The notes below the pieces were generated by a model. That model did no database searches. It was not told where the DNA came from and saw nothing but the letters and a program-made list of their open reading frames with translations. Of a stretch of 9,683 nucleotides of DNA, positions 1 to 6,108 are shown in pieces (position 1 is the stretch's first letter; each line of letters opens with the position of its first letter). The translations under genes were made by a program, and so were the position numbers. The stretch comes from Planctomycetota bacterium (GTDB lineage: Bacteria > Planctomycetota > Phycisphaerae > Sedimentisphaerales > Anaerohalosphaeraceae): contig QNBS01000057.1 in assembly GCA_003644175.1 (NCBI GenBank), forward strand, positions 1 to 9,683, in the 5' to 3' direction.

Positions 1-1
1 G

Positions 2-253
2 GCAAATGCCTACCCGCATAGCCGTGAGGGCCAGAACGTATTGTTTGGCGACGGTCATTCGTCCTATGAAAAGACACCCGACGTTGGCGTCAAGCACGAT
101 AACATTTACACCATTCGCCGTGGCAACGCTTCCAGCGACGATGATATCAGGCAAGGCACCCCAGGTCCGTACGGCATTAACAACAGCTATCAGCCCAATG
201 GCAGCCAGGACTCGTTCCTGGTCAATGACGATACCGGACCTCGTCCTGGTTAA
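2..253 (+). CDS. H-X9-DG prepilin-like protein, C-terminal fragment
   Basis: The reading frame is open from the window edge and stops at TAA 251-253, so only the last 83 residues are visible. The start lies outside. The fragment contains HSREGQNVLFGDGH, then a run ending DNIYT, then a Gly/Pro/Asn-rich tail ending SFLVNDDTGPRPG. A histidine, a 'GQNVLF' stretch and a DG pair form the hallmark of the prepilin-type processing-associated H-X9-DG domain. This copy has ten rather than nine residues between His and Asp. Family knowledge: these are type II secretion/type IV pilin-like proteins with an N-terminal methylation helix, cell-surface or periplasmic, and very abundant in Planctomycetes and relatives. 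Their exact roles are mostly unknown. The final codons lie in a local near-duplication that appears to have changed the C-terminus. A strong terminator follows at 363-398, and nothing ties this gene functionally to the polysaccharide genes. Confidence 0.8.
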   Translation, partial: ANAYPHSREGQNVLFGDGHSSYEKTPDVGVKHDNIYTIRRGNASSDDDIRQGTPGPYGINNSYQPNGSQDSFLVNDDTGPRPG

Positions 254-263
254 TGACGATATC
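211..263. repeat. Tandem near-duplication across the stop codon
   Basis: The stretch 211-235 (ctcgttcctggtcaatgacg and the next five bases) recurs at 240-263 with one base missing and two substitutions. The offset is 28-29 bp, which is not a multiple of three. In the first copy the gene reads LVNDDT. In the second copy the frame has shifted, so the gene stops at TAA 251-253. Removing one unit restores a frame reading SFLVNDDIK and stopping at TAG. A recent duplication probably rewrote the last residues of the prepilin-like protein. Confidence 0.7.
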
Positions 264-362
264 AAATAGGACTGTATTCTTGCAGGTGGTGCGTACTGTA
301 GCTGCCTGCACCCCGGCGCCGGCCGGCGGAAAGCACCGGACCGGCTGAGTAACCGTGATATG

Positions 363-398
363 ACGGCCTTTCGCTTCTGCGAAAGGCCGTTTTTGTTT
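363..398 (+). terminator. Rho-independent terminator
   Basis: A perfect 12-bp stem (acggcctttcgc at 363-374 with gcgaaaggccgt at 379-390) closes a TTCT tetraloop and is followed by TTTTTGTTT. It lies 110 bp after the stop of the upstream + strand gene and is the obvious end of that transcript. The rest of 254-608 holds no convincing gene: the open frames there have no recognisable product. Confidence 0.92.
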
Positions 399-503
399 GA
401 GCAGCCGGACCGATTCGGCATCGACCACAAGTTCGCCGATTCCACTGTGCCGGGTGGACGCCGCCGGCAGGCCCGTCGCCGGCATACAGAGTTGTCTTAG
501 AGG

Positions 504-604
504 CTCTAACAAAACCGGCGTTGTCATTTCGAGCGAAGCCGAGAAATCTGTTAATACAGCTCCGCGAAGCGGTTCCTTAATTCTCGAGTTGGGTTTTGTT
601 AGAG
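504..604. mobile_element. MITE-like element with 13-bp terminal inverted repeats
   Basis: The element is 101 bp long and bounded by ctctaacaaaacc (504-516) and its exact reverse complement ggttttgttagag (592-604). Inside are a 'tcatttcgagcgaagccgagaaat' type partial palindrome (about 524-547) and a small hairpin ccgc-gaa-gcgg (562-572). It encodes nothing. Short AT-ended inverted-repeat elements with this 'TCATTTCGAGCGAAG' core are a familiar dispersed intergenic repeat in several bacterial phyla, probably mobilised in trans. The right end lies 4 bp from the stop codon of the GT4 gene. Read on the minus strand, the long hairpin may therefore also act as the 3' end of that operon's transcript. 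No unambiguous target-site duplication is visible. Confidence 0.6.
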
Positions 605-608
605 TGTG

Positions 609-1844
609 TTAGTGTCCCTCTGAGAGTTCCTCGAAGATACTCTCCAGTTTCCGGTTGAGGACTTTTATGTCGTAATTATCCTCCACATGCTTTCGCCCCA
701 CACGCCCCATGGCGGGCCATTGCTGCGGGTGGTTGAGCAGGTGCTGTAGTCTTTCGGCCAGAACATCGCTATTCCTCTCAGGCGCGAGGAAACCGGTTTT
801 TCCATCAATGATGATTTCACGGATGCCGCTGTGATCGGTTGCCAGGGCGGGCAATCCGACGGCAAGTGCTTCCATAAGCACGACGGGAATTCCTTCCTTA
901 TCACCGTCGGCGGCCGTGACACTTGGAAGCAGAAAAAGGTGTGCCCTCTCATAAAGCCCGACCACTTCATCGCGCTCAACAGGTCCCATAAACACGACCC
1001 TGTCGCTTATACCGAAATGTGCAGCAAGTGCCTCAAGGGATTCTCTCAACGGCCCGTCTCCGGCTATGACGTACTCAATGTTATGGCCGCTGTGTATCAG
1101 TTTTGCCACGGCTTTAATTGCAAATTCATGCCCCTTCTTTTCCACGAGTCTGCCGATTGTTAATATGCCGACCGGTTGGGCAGGGTCCAAATCCTTCTCA
1201 CAATACTCGAACCTGTCAAGGTCGATTCCCATCCGGTGCACGACCGTTTTCTCCGGCGGACAGCCCATATCGATCAGTTCCTTCTTCCAGTACTCGCTTA
1301 TGGGCATGAAAAGATCGCCCTTCTTGAATAAATCGTCATAGACATCCCTGCCGTGTGTAAGCGGATACCTTGACATATCAAAGCCATGAAAAGCCGTACA
1401 GATTTTCGCCTTGACGCCGGCATCTTTCAGGAATACGCCGTCGATGCCGACAGGGCCGTAATGACACTGGACAATGCCAAAATCGCCTTCAATGAACTCA
1501 AGCAGCAGATAAAGCCGACTGAGTGAAAGGCCCTTCCTGCGAAGTATGAACATTCTGATGAACTTGAGCAATTCGACGGGGCCTTTATGGAAATTGCTTA
1601 TTACCAGCCACAACGCCTTCATCAGGCATAAGGCCTTGTGTTTGGGCGTCGGCGGGATATAGCGGGTGCGAGCGAGCAGGTTATATTTTTCGATGTCCGG
1701 GTGAACCCTGGGCTCCTGCGGGTCGGTATAGGCGATTATCCGGACATCGTGACCGAGATCGATCAAGCCTGTAATCTGGTTAAGAATAAACGTGGCGGAC
1801 AAAACCGGAAACTGGTTGGCAATAAAAGCTATTTTCACTGGCAT
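609..1844 (-). CDS. GT4-family glycosyltransferase
   Basis: This 411-residue protein has the usual length of a GT-B retaining glycosyltransferase. The N-terminal domain starts MPVKIAFIANQFPVLSATFI, as in the WcaL-like branch of colanic-acid and exopolysaccharide transferases. The C-terminal domain has TIGRLVEKKG (229-238), the sugar-nucleotide binding GR-x4-KG motif; AGDGPLR (261-267); and the EGIPVVLMEA segment, whose E317 and E325 form the E-x7-E motif. DHSGIREII follows. It is expected to move a sugar from a nucleotide donor to a lipid-linked glycan at the cytoplasmic face of the inner membrane. Its ATG overlaps the end of the upstream glycosyltransferase-methyltransferase gene by 10 nt, implying coupled translation. 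GGAG lies two bases upstream of the ATG, closer than ideal. Donor and linkage cannot be read from sequence. It is the last gene of the operon. Confidence 0.9.
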   Translation of the reverse strand: MPVKIAFIANQFPVLSATFILNQITGLIDLGHDVRIIAYTDPQEPRVHPDIEKYNLLARTRYIPPTPKHKALCLMKALWLVISNFHKGPVELLKFIRMFILRRKGLSLSRLYLLLEFIEGDFGIVQCHYGPVGIDGVFLKDAGVKAKICTAFHGFDMSRYPLTHGRDVYDDLFKKGDLFMPISEYWKKELIDMGCPPEKTVVHRMGIDLDRFEYCEKDLDPAQPVGILTIGRLVEKKGHEFAIKAVAKLIHSGHNIEYVIAGDGPLRESLEALAAHFGISDRVVFMGPVERDEVVGLYERAHLFLLPSVTAADGDKEGIPVVLMEALAVGLPALATDHSGIREIIIDGKTGFLAPERNSDVLAERLQHLLNHPQQWPAMGRVGRKHVEDNYDIKVLNRKLESIFEELSEGH

Positions 1845-3550
1845 TGCTCCGAATCGCCCTCCGAAGCAGCGTCGCGCCCCTTACCGGCGGCAATTTCCAC
1901 TTTGCGGCAGACAAGGTAATGCTCATGGGTTTTCAACCGGAGGCGCCTTTCCAGCCGAACGATCATTCTATAGAACGCGTCCCTGCCCGGAACCCGCCAA
2001 CCGGACAGATACCTCAACCAGTAGGCAAATCTGGTGAACGCATTGAAGTATCCACTGCGTTTTTCGATCTTCAAACCGACTTCATCGAGCATAGCCTCCA
2101 ACCCCTCGAGAGAATACCCGATGCGAACATGCCCCCATTTCCTGTTGATCTCTTCGTTGGCCTGTTTGCTCATAAACGGAAATATCACGCCGTTGGCGCA
2201 GGGCGTGGTCAAGATTAGCTTGCCGCCGCATTTTAGAACGCGGGATATCTCCCGCACCAGGTCCACATCGTTGTCGACATGTTCAATCAGATCGAGGCAC
2301 AACACCGCATCTGCGCTTGCGCCTTCAAAAGGCATATCCATCGCAGACGCATTACATGTCTTGAGCCCCATCTTTCCGGCCGCCGCCAAACCGGATTCAT
2401 CCAGATCGACAACGGTAACATCCAGATCGGCGACACGACGCCTGACATGGTTCGCAATGGCGCCGTCGTAAGAACCGACGTCGAGAATTCTCGACCCTGG
2501 TTCCACTTCCGCCGATATCCGTCCCCCCAAGGCCATGAGCCGCAGATAAGTACCAGGCCTGATGTTGTGATGAAAACGCGAAAAGAACCTCTTGCATCGA
2601 AAGTAACCGTCGAGACAGAACCCAAAAAAACCGGGTGAAATCGCTCTCAATCGCACCTCCGCGCGGAGCGGAGCGGCAAGCAGCGTTGGAAATTTCCTCA
2701 CAAAGCGGTATGCGTCCCGAGGCCTCTTCTTATGAACCGCAGCCCGAACCCAGGATTCAAGCATGTTCGACGCGCACAACTTAAAATCGTCCGCCCTTCC
2801 AAACTCCTCTGAAATCGCCAGATGACGATCTATCAGCGATATCCTCTGCTCGACGAATCCCAGGTTCGTCTGCGTAATGCTGTCTGGTACGCCGTGATAA
2901 TAAACCGAAAGAGGCGCGCATACGAATCCTATCTTAGAACTCCGGTAAGCAATCCTCAGAAACATATCCATGTCCTGCGCCCAGAGTTGACCCACAAGGA
3001 ACAAACCTGCCCTCAACAGAAGATCCTTCCTGACGATCACCGTGCTTGTCCGCGCACATACGCCGCGTGCGCAAGCATTCAGGTAATTGCCGAAAACCTC
3101 GTCACAAGTCAGAAGATCGGCGTATCTGTCCGGCGTGAACGTGAGTCTTCGCTCCTGCTTGTCCGGCGAAGATGTGTAGTAATTGCCGCAAGACCACTTC
3201 AAATCGGGATTCCGCATCAGGTGCTCGATCTGCAGTTGCAGTTTTTCCGGCAGCCACTCGTCGTCGGCGTCGAGGAAGGCTATCCATTCGCTTCTTGCCG
3301 CTTCAATGCCGGTGTTGCGGGCCACGCTTGCGCCGCCGTTTTCCTGACCGATGAAGCAGACTTTTGAGCCGTATGACCTGATCACTTCGGCGGTGTTGTC
3401 GGTTGAGCCGTCGTCAACGACGATGATCTCATCGGGCCGGCGGGTTTGCGCAAGGGCACTGTCAATCGCCCTGCCCACGTATCTTTGTGCGTTATAGGCC
3501 GGGATAACAACGCTGACGGTATATGATTGTTCGTTATTGCTCATATTCAT
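1835..3550 (-). CDS. Fused GT2 glycosyltransferase and SAM methyltransferase
   Basis: The 571 residues hold two catalytic domains. Residues 10 to about 260 are a GT2 (GT-A fold) transferase: SVVIPAYN (13-20), VVDDGST (44-50), NGGASVARNTG (71-81) and FLDADDEW (92-99) with the DAD metal/nucleotide site, then WAQDMDMFLR (190-199) near the expected catalytic base. Residues about 340-550 are a class I methyltransferase of the type 11 kind: ILDVGSYDG (355-363, SAM loop), the acidic VVDLD (380-384), LCLDLIEHVDND (417-428) and SRVLKCGGKLILTTP (436-450). A basic linker joins them. Either domain alone is usually about half this length. A single polypeptide may add a sugar and methylate it, or methylate the acceptor. 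This is inference. It starts 11 nt after the epimerase stop; ATG at 3544 (MSNNEQ) is an alternative start. No membrane segment or signal peptide is evident. Confidence 0.88.
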   Translation of the reverse strand: MNMSNNEQSYTVSVVIPAYNAQRYVGRAIDSALAQTRRPDEIIVVDDGSTDNTAEVIRSYGSKVCFIGQENGGASVARNTGIEAARSEWIAFLDADDEWLPEKLQLQIEHLMRNPDLKWSCGNYYTSSPDKQERRLTFTPDRYADLLTCDEVFGNYLNACARGVCARTSTVIVRKDLLLRAGLFLVGQLWAQDMDMFLRIAYRSSKIGFVCAPLSVYYHGVPDSITQTNLGFVEQRISLIDRHLAISEEFGRADDFKLCASNMLESWVRAAVHKKRPRDAYRFVRKFPTLLAAPLRAEVRLRAISPGFFGFCLDGYFRCKRFFSRFHHNIRPGTYLRLMALGGRISAEVEPGSRILDVGSYDGAIANHVRRRVADLDVTVVDLDESGLAAAGKMGLKTCNASAMDMPFEGASADAVLCLDLIEHVDNDVDLVREISRVLKCGGKLILTTPCANGVIFPFMSKQANEEINRKWGHVRIGYSLEGLEAMLDEVGLKIEKRSGYFNAFTRFAYWLRYLSGWRVPGRDAFYRMIVRLERRLRLKTHEHYLVCRKVEIAAGKGRDAASEGDSEQCQ

Positions 3551-3561
3551 TACATCGGCAG

Positions 3562-4533
3562 TCAGGCGCCAGGCTTTTCCTTCATGTCCTCGATTACGCT
3601 TTGCAGTATACGGTCCAGGGTTGTCTTAGGCTCATAGCCCACAGTCTCTCTTATGCGGTCCAGGCAGGGCATTCGCCGGGCCATGTCGTCGAATGGCTTG
3701 CCGTAGGCCTCTTCGTATGAAATATATTCCTTTTGGCTTTTACTTTCGGTCATCCGGATGATTTTGTCTGCAAGTTCTTCGATCGATATCTCTTCGGTCG
3801 AGCCGATGTTGTAGACACGCCCCGGCGCATCGGGACAATTCATCAGCGCGATAAGTCCCTCAACGACGTCGCCGACATACCCGAAGCAACGCCTCTGTTT
3901 GCCCGAGCCGTAAATGATGACAGGCTCATTTCTCAGCGCCCGCTCCACAAACCGAGGTATCACCATGCCGTATTGCCCCGTCTGCCGGGGGCCTACGGTG
4001 TTAAAAAGCCTCGCCACCACGACGTCAAGGCCGTACTGTTCATAATAGGCCAGCGCAAGGAATTCGTCTATCGCCTTGCTGCACGCATACGACCAGCGGG
4101 AAAAACGCGTGCTGCCGAATACGGTGTCGTCGTCTTCATGAAACGGTACGTTTTCGCTCTTGCCGTAGACTTCGCTGCTCGATGTGATGAGGACTTTTTT
4201 TCCAAACTTGTTGGCGATCTCCAGAACGACCTCCGTGCCGTGGATGTTCGTCTCGATGGTGTGCACGGGCCGATCGACTATTAACTGCACCCCGACGGCG
4301 GCCGCCAGATGAAAGATCACATCGCACTGCTCGATAAGGACGCCCATTGTCTCGGAATTGCGAACATTGTCGCGCACAAAGTCAAACTGCCGGCTGCTTT
4401 CAATGCCGCCGAGATTATCAATACTGCCCGTACTGAGATCGTCAACCGCCACAACCTCATGGCCGCTCACCAGGAGTCTCTCGGCCAGATGCGACCCGAT
4501 AAACCCCGCTCCGCCTGTAACCAGTGCCTTCAT
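3562..4533 (-). CDS. NAD-dependent nucleotide-sugar epimerase/dehydratase
   Basis: This 323-residue extended short-chain dehydrogenase/reductase has a normal length for the family. The N-terminus MKALVTGGAGFIGSHLAERL carries the NAD-binding G-x2-G-x2-G loop (7-13). The acidic D31/D32 after the second strand favours NAD over NADP. The catalytic set is visible: SSSEVYG (118-124) and Y149-x3-K153 in WSYACSK. The substrate half has ARLFNTVGPRQTGQYGMVIP (174-193) and RRCFGYVGDVV (214-224). These are typical of GalE/UDP-glucuronate decarboxylase relatives that make or interconvert UDP-sugars. I cannot tell 4-epimerase from decarboxylase or dehydratase, so no symbol is given. It is the first gene of a three-gene minus-strand operon, so it probably supplies the donor sugar to the two transferases behind it. 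No strong ribosome binding site precedes the ATG. Confidence 0.88.
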   Translation of the reverse strand: MKALVTGGAGFIGSHLAERLLVSGHEVVAVDDLSTGSIDNLGGIESSRQFDFVRDNVRNSETMGVLIEQCDVIFHLAAAVGVQLIVDRPVHTIETNIHGTEVVLEIANKFGKKVLITSSSEVYGKSENVPFHEDDDTVFGSTRFSRWSYACSKAIDEFLALAYYEQYGLDVVVARLFNTVGPRQTGQYGMVIPRFVERALRNEPVIIYGSGKQRRCFGYVGDVVEGLIALMNCPDAPGRVYNIGSTEEISIEELADKIIRMTESKSQKEYISYEEAYGKPFDDMARRMPCLDRIRETVGYEPKTTLDRILQSVIEDMKEKPGA

Positions 4534-4680
4534 AATCCAACCAGAATCTTAAGTTAAGTATCGGTCTATACTGCTCACGATTAAAAATTCCCGTTTATAC
4601 GCGGCTAAGTAGCCTTACAACAGTAACTTATACCAAATTCAGTTAATTAGTTCCTGTTGCGGAAAGAAAAAACAGCCGCT
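4534..4680 (-). other. Leader/promoter-bearing gap before the epimerase operon
   Basis: No gene is visible here. The stretch is AT-rich compared with its flanks and must hold the start signals of the minus-strand operon, because a terminator separates it from the gene further upstream. On the minus strand there is TTGTAA, 15 bp, then TATAAA, and closer to the gene a CAGTATAGACC. Neither pair has ideal spacing, so I do not commit to one promoter. A small palindrome (cttaa-g-ttaag, 4549-4559) lies 16 bp before the ATG. Confidence 0.35.
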
Positions 4681-4788
4681 GTCATCCCCGCGAAAGCGGG
4701 GATCCAGTACGAATAGTCTGGATTCCCGCGAAACACTTGTCATTCCCGCGAAACACTTGTCATTCCCGCGAAAGCGGGAATCCAGCAT
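4681..4788. repeat. Cluster of 'cccgcgaaagcggg' palindromic repeats
   Basis: Two hairpins frame the block: atccccgc-gaaa-gcggggat (4684-4703) and attcccgc-gaaa-gcgggaat (4762-4781). Each is preceded by GTC or TTGTC and followed by CCAG. Between them ATCCAG (4702-4707) pairs with CTGGAT (4718-4723), and a 20-bp unit attcccgcgaaacacttgtc is present twice in tandem (4722-4741, 4742-4761) before running into the second hairpin. In translation this family gives the well-known spurious peptide 'LDSRFRGND', so open frames over it should not be annotated as protein. It is a dispersed intergenic repeat of unknown function. Confidence 0.85.
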
Positions 4789-4822
4789 AAAACAGCTTCC
4801 GCCGCAGGCGGTTTCCTGTTTT
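4789..4822 (-). terminator. Terminator hairpin after the GT-B-like gene
   Basis: An outer stem aaaacag/ctgtttt (4789-4795 with 4816-4822) and an inner stem ccgcc/ggcgg (4799-4803 with 4807-4811) close a GCA loop, with a small internal loop between them. Read on the minus strand it lies 43 bp after the stop at 4866 and ends in a short T run, fitting termination of that gene. Read on the plus strand it is followed by four more T, so it could work both ways, but no plus-strand gene precedes it. Confidence 0.6.
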
Positions 4823-4865
4823 TTGCACACATGGCTAAAATGTTATGCTTATTCCAACATCTTGT

Positions 4866-5897
4866 TCAAATTGTTGACGTTCCGTTCGCCTTCGACAGAT
4901 TCCCACCCTGTAAAGTCGCTTCTGACACTTTAACCGCTTCAACTAAAGGAGAAGCTATTTCTTCGACGCTCACATCCCAGTCATTTGAGATGAAACGCAC
5001 CCATGTATTGTTCAGATTCCAGTCTTTGTTATATCTGGCCGCTATTTTATCGCCGGAACGAGTCGCCCCCCAGGTTATGTGCGGAACCCCGCAGGCCGCC
5101 GCCAAATGTATTATTCCTGTTGAAGAACCCACCACCGCCGAAGACAGGTTGTATATCGCCACCAGATCGGCTAATGACGTTTGATTTACCAGGTTAAGCC
5201 CAACAATATCGGGAACCGAATATTCGTCGTCAATTTTCCCGACGGTAACAGGGGTCCACCCTTTCTTTATTATAAATTCCGCCGCTCGCCGTAGTGTGTC
5301 AATATTTGAATTTCGTTGGCGCCCCCTTGTACTTGCGCGAAATGTCAATATCACCTTTGTAGTCGAAGGCAGCGCCTTTTTCCATTTTGCCGCCAGGTTC
5401 GCCGGCGGCTCGAGCAATACCGGCGCTTTATTACGGAATGTCTTGAAAACTCTTGATCGGCCGGATGTTTCCAGTATTCGATACTTGTTCCGGAATTCAC
5501 ATCGGGCAGCGCACGCCCGCACCCTGTTTTCAAGCGCATCGTATAATTGAACCTCCTCTTCGCAAGGGTCTATGAGCCAGTTGCAATATGCGCGCCCGCC
5601 TGGAAAATCGAACGTATGTATCGTTTCAGCAAAGGGGTACAGCACCTCGCGGCCTTTCTTCGTAAAAACATGTGCTCGACATTTGAAGCGGTCCGCCAAT
5701 CCCTTAATATGCGGAACCCACTCTCCGATTTCAAAACCCAACTCTCCGACAAACGGCCCCGCTACAACTACACCGTCAGCCACCCATTTTTCAGGAGCAT
5801 GCAGTGTCATACTTCTCCATACCCGCGGGCCATGAAATTTCATGTTGACCCATAATTGAGCGAAAAACCGTTTTATCATAATCCGACTATTTTTCAT
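4866..5897 (-). CDS. GT-B-like glycosyltransferase of uncertain family
   Basis: The protein has 343 residues. An N-terminal basic segment leads to GPFVGELGFEIGEW (47-60), a Gly-Glu-rich first loop as in poorly characterised GT-B-fold transferases. The C-terminal half has VILTFRAST (182-190) and VVGSSTGIIHLAAACGVPHI (255-274). The latter resembles the donor-binding 'S-G-x2-H-x-A-A-x2-G-x-P' segment of GT9 heptosyltransferases and related enzymes. Together these support a nucleotide-sugar-dependent transferase acting in the cytoplasm on the same glycan as its neighbours, but the exact family is uncertain. The gene is monocistronic, with its own promoter at 5910-5937 and a terminator behind it. 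The first ATG (5897) would leave a leader of only about six bases. ATG at 5879 (MIKRFFAQLW) is an alternative start. The gene looks somewhat more AT-rich than the operon to its left. Confidence 0.7.
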   Translation of the reverse strand: MKNSRIMIKRFFAQLWVNMKFHGPRVWRSMTLHAPEKWVADGVVVAGPFVGELGFEIGEWVPHIKGLADRFKCRAHVFTKKGREVLYPFAETIHTFDFPGGRAYCNWLIDPCEEEVQLYDALENRVRACAARCEFRNKYRILETSGRSRVFKTFRNKAPVLLEPPANLAAKWKKALPSTTKVILTFRASTRGRQRNSNIDTLRRAAEFIIKKGWTPVTVGKIDDEYSVPDIVGLNLVNQTSLADLVAIYNLSSAVVGSSTGIIHLAAACGVPHITWGATRSGDKIAARYNKDWNLNNTWVRFISNDWDVSVEEIASPLVEAVKVSEATLQGGNLSKANGTSTI

Positions 5898-5909
5898 AAT
5901 TGATATACT

Positions 5910-5937
5910 ATTCTACTATCAAAGTTCGCCAAGTCAA
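5910..5937 (-). promoter_or_regulatory. Sigma70-type promoter of the GT-B-like gene
   Basis: On the minus strand TTGACT (5937-5932) and TAGAAT (5915-5910) are separated by 16 bp, each matching the consensus at five of six positions. Transcription should start around 5903, only about six bases before the ATG at 5897. The message would thus be nearly leaderless, or translation may begin at the second ATG (5879). No Shine-Dalgarno-like sequence precedes either ATG. Confidence 0.6.
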
Positions 5938-6035
5938 TGTTTGTCTGCACAGGCGAGCACATGCCCCTGAGAGACCGAAAAAACCGGCTGAAACGCCTGT
6001 TGGTCCCCGGCTAAAGACATTTAGTTGTTTTTTGC

Positions 6036-6064
6036 TTGTCAGAATTCATCGGGCCTGTTATACC
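6036..6064 (+). promoter_or_regulatory. Sigma70-type promoter of the phosphohydrolase gene
   Basis: TTGTCA (6036-6041, five of six consensus bases) is followed after 17 bp by TATACC (6059-6064), which has a TG one base upstream (6056-6057), giving an extended -10. Transcription should start near 6071, about 38 bp before the ATG at 6109. The -10 box overlaps a perfect palindrome at 6061-6074. Confidence 0.55.
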
Positions 6065-6097
6065 CTTAAGGGTAGTAAATTCCCGCGAACCTTAAGG
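6061..6097. promoter_or_regulatory. Operator-like palindromes (CCTTAAGG pair)
   Basis: The 14-bp perfect palindrome tacccttaagggta (6061-6074) covers the end of the predicted -10 box and the expected start site. Its core ccttaagg (6064-6071) recurs at 6090-6097, 26 bp further on, where it overlaps the Shine-Dalgarno sequence AAGGAG (6094-6099). Two copies of the same palindromic core over start site and ribosome binding site suggest a repressor operator. No regulator gene is present in the window, so the ligand and protein are unknown. Confidence 0.4.
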
Positions 6098-6108
6098 AGT
6101 ATGCTGTA

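Noticed and set aside
222..527. Open frame of about 100 residues on the minus strand
   Set aside because: It runs through the terminator stem and the intergenic gap, has no recognisable domain, and overlaps the end of the real plus-strand gene.
2279..2638. Long antisense open frames inside the glycosyltransferase-methyltransferase and epimerase genes
   Set aside because: They overlap genes with clear domain motifs, have no recognisable product and no ribosome binding site, and are the expected shadows of GC-rich third-position coding sequence.
4590..4625. TTGTAA-15-TATAAA as the epimerase operon promoter
   Set aside because: The spacing is two bases short of optimal and the -35 match is weak. 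It is recorded only as a possibility in the gap annotation.
4722..4781. Possible CRISPR-like array
   Set aside because: The 20-bp units are directly abutting with no unique spacers and no cas genes, so it is a simple tandem repeat within a palindromic element.
4639..4830. Minus-strand open frame with LDSRFRGND-type sequence
   Set aside because: It is the translation of the palindromic repeat block and a terminator. This peptide is a well-known artefact of such repeats.
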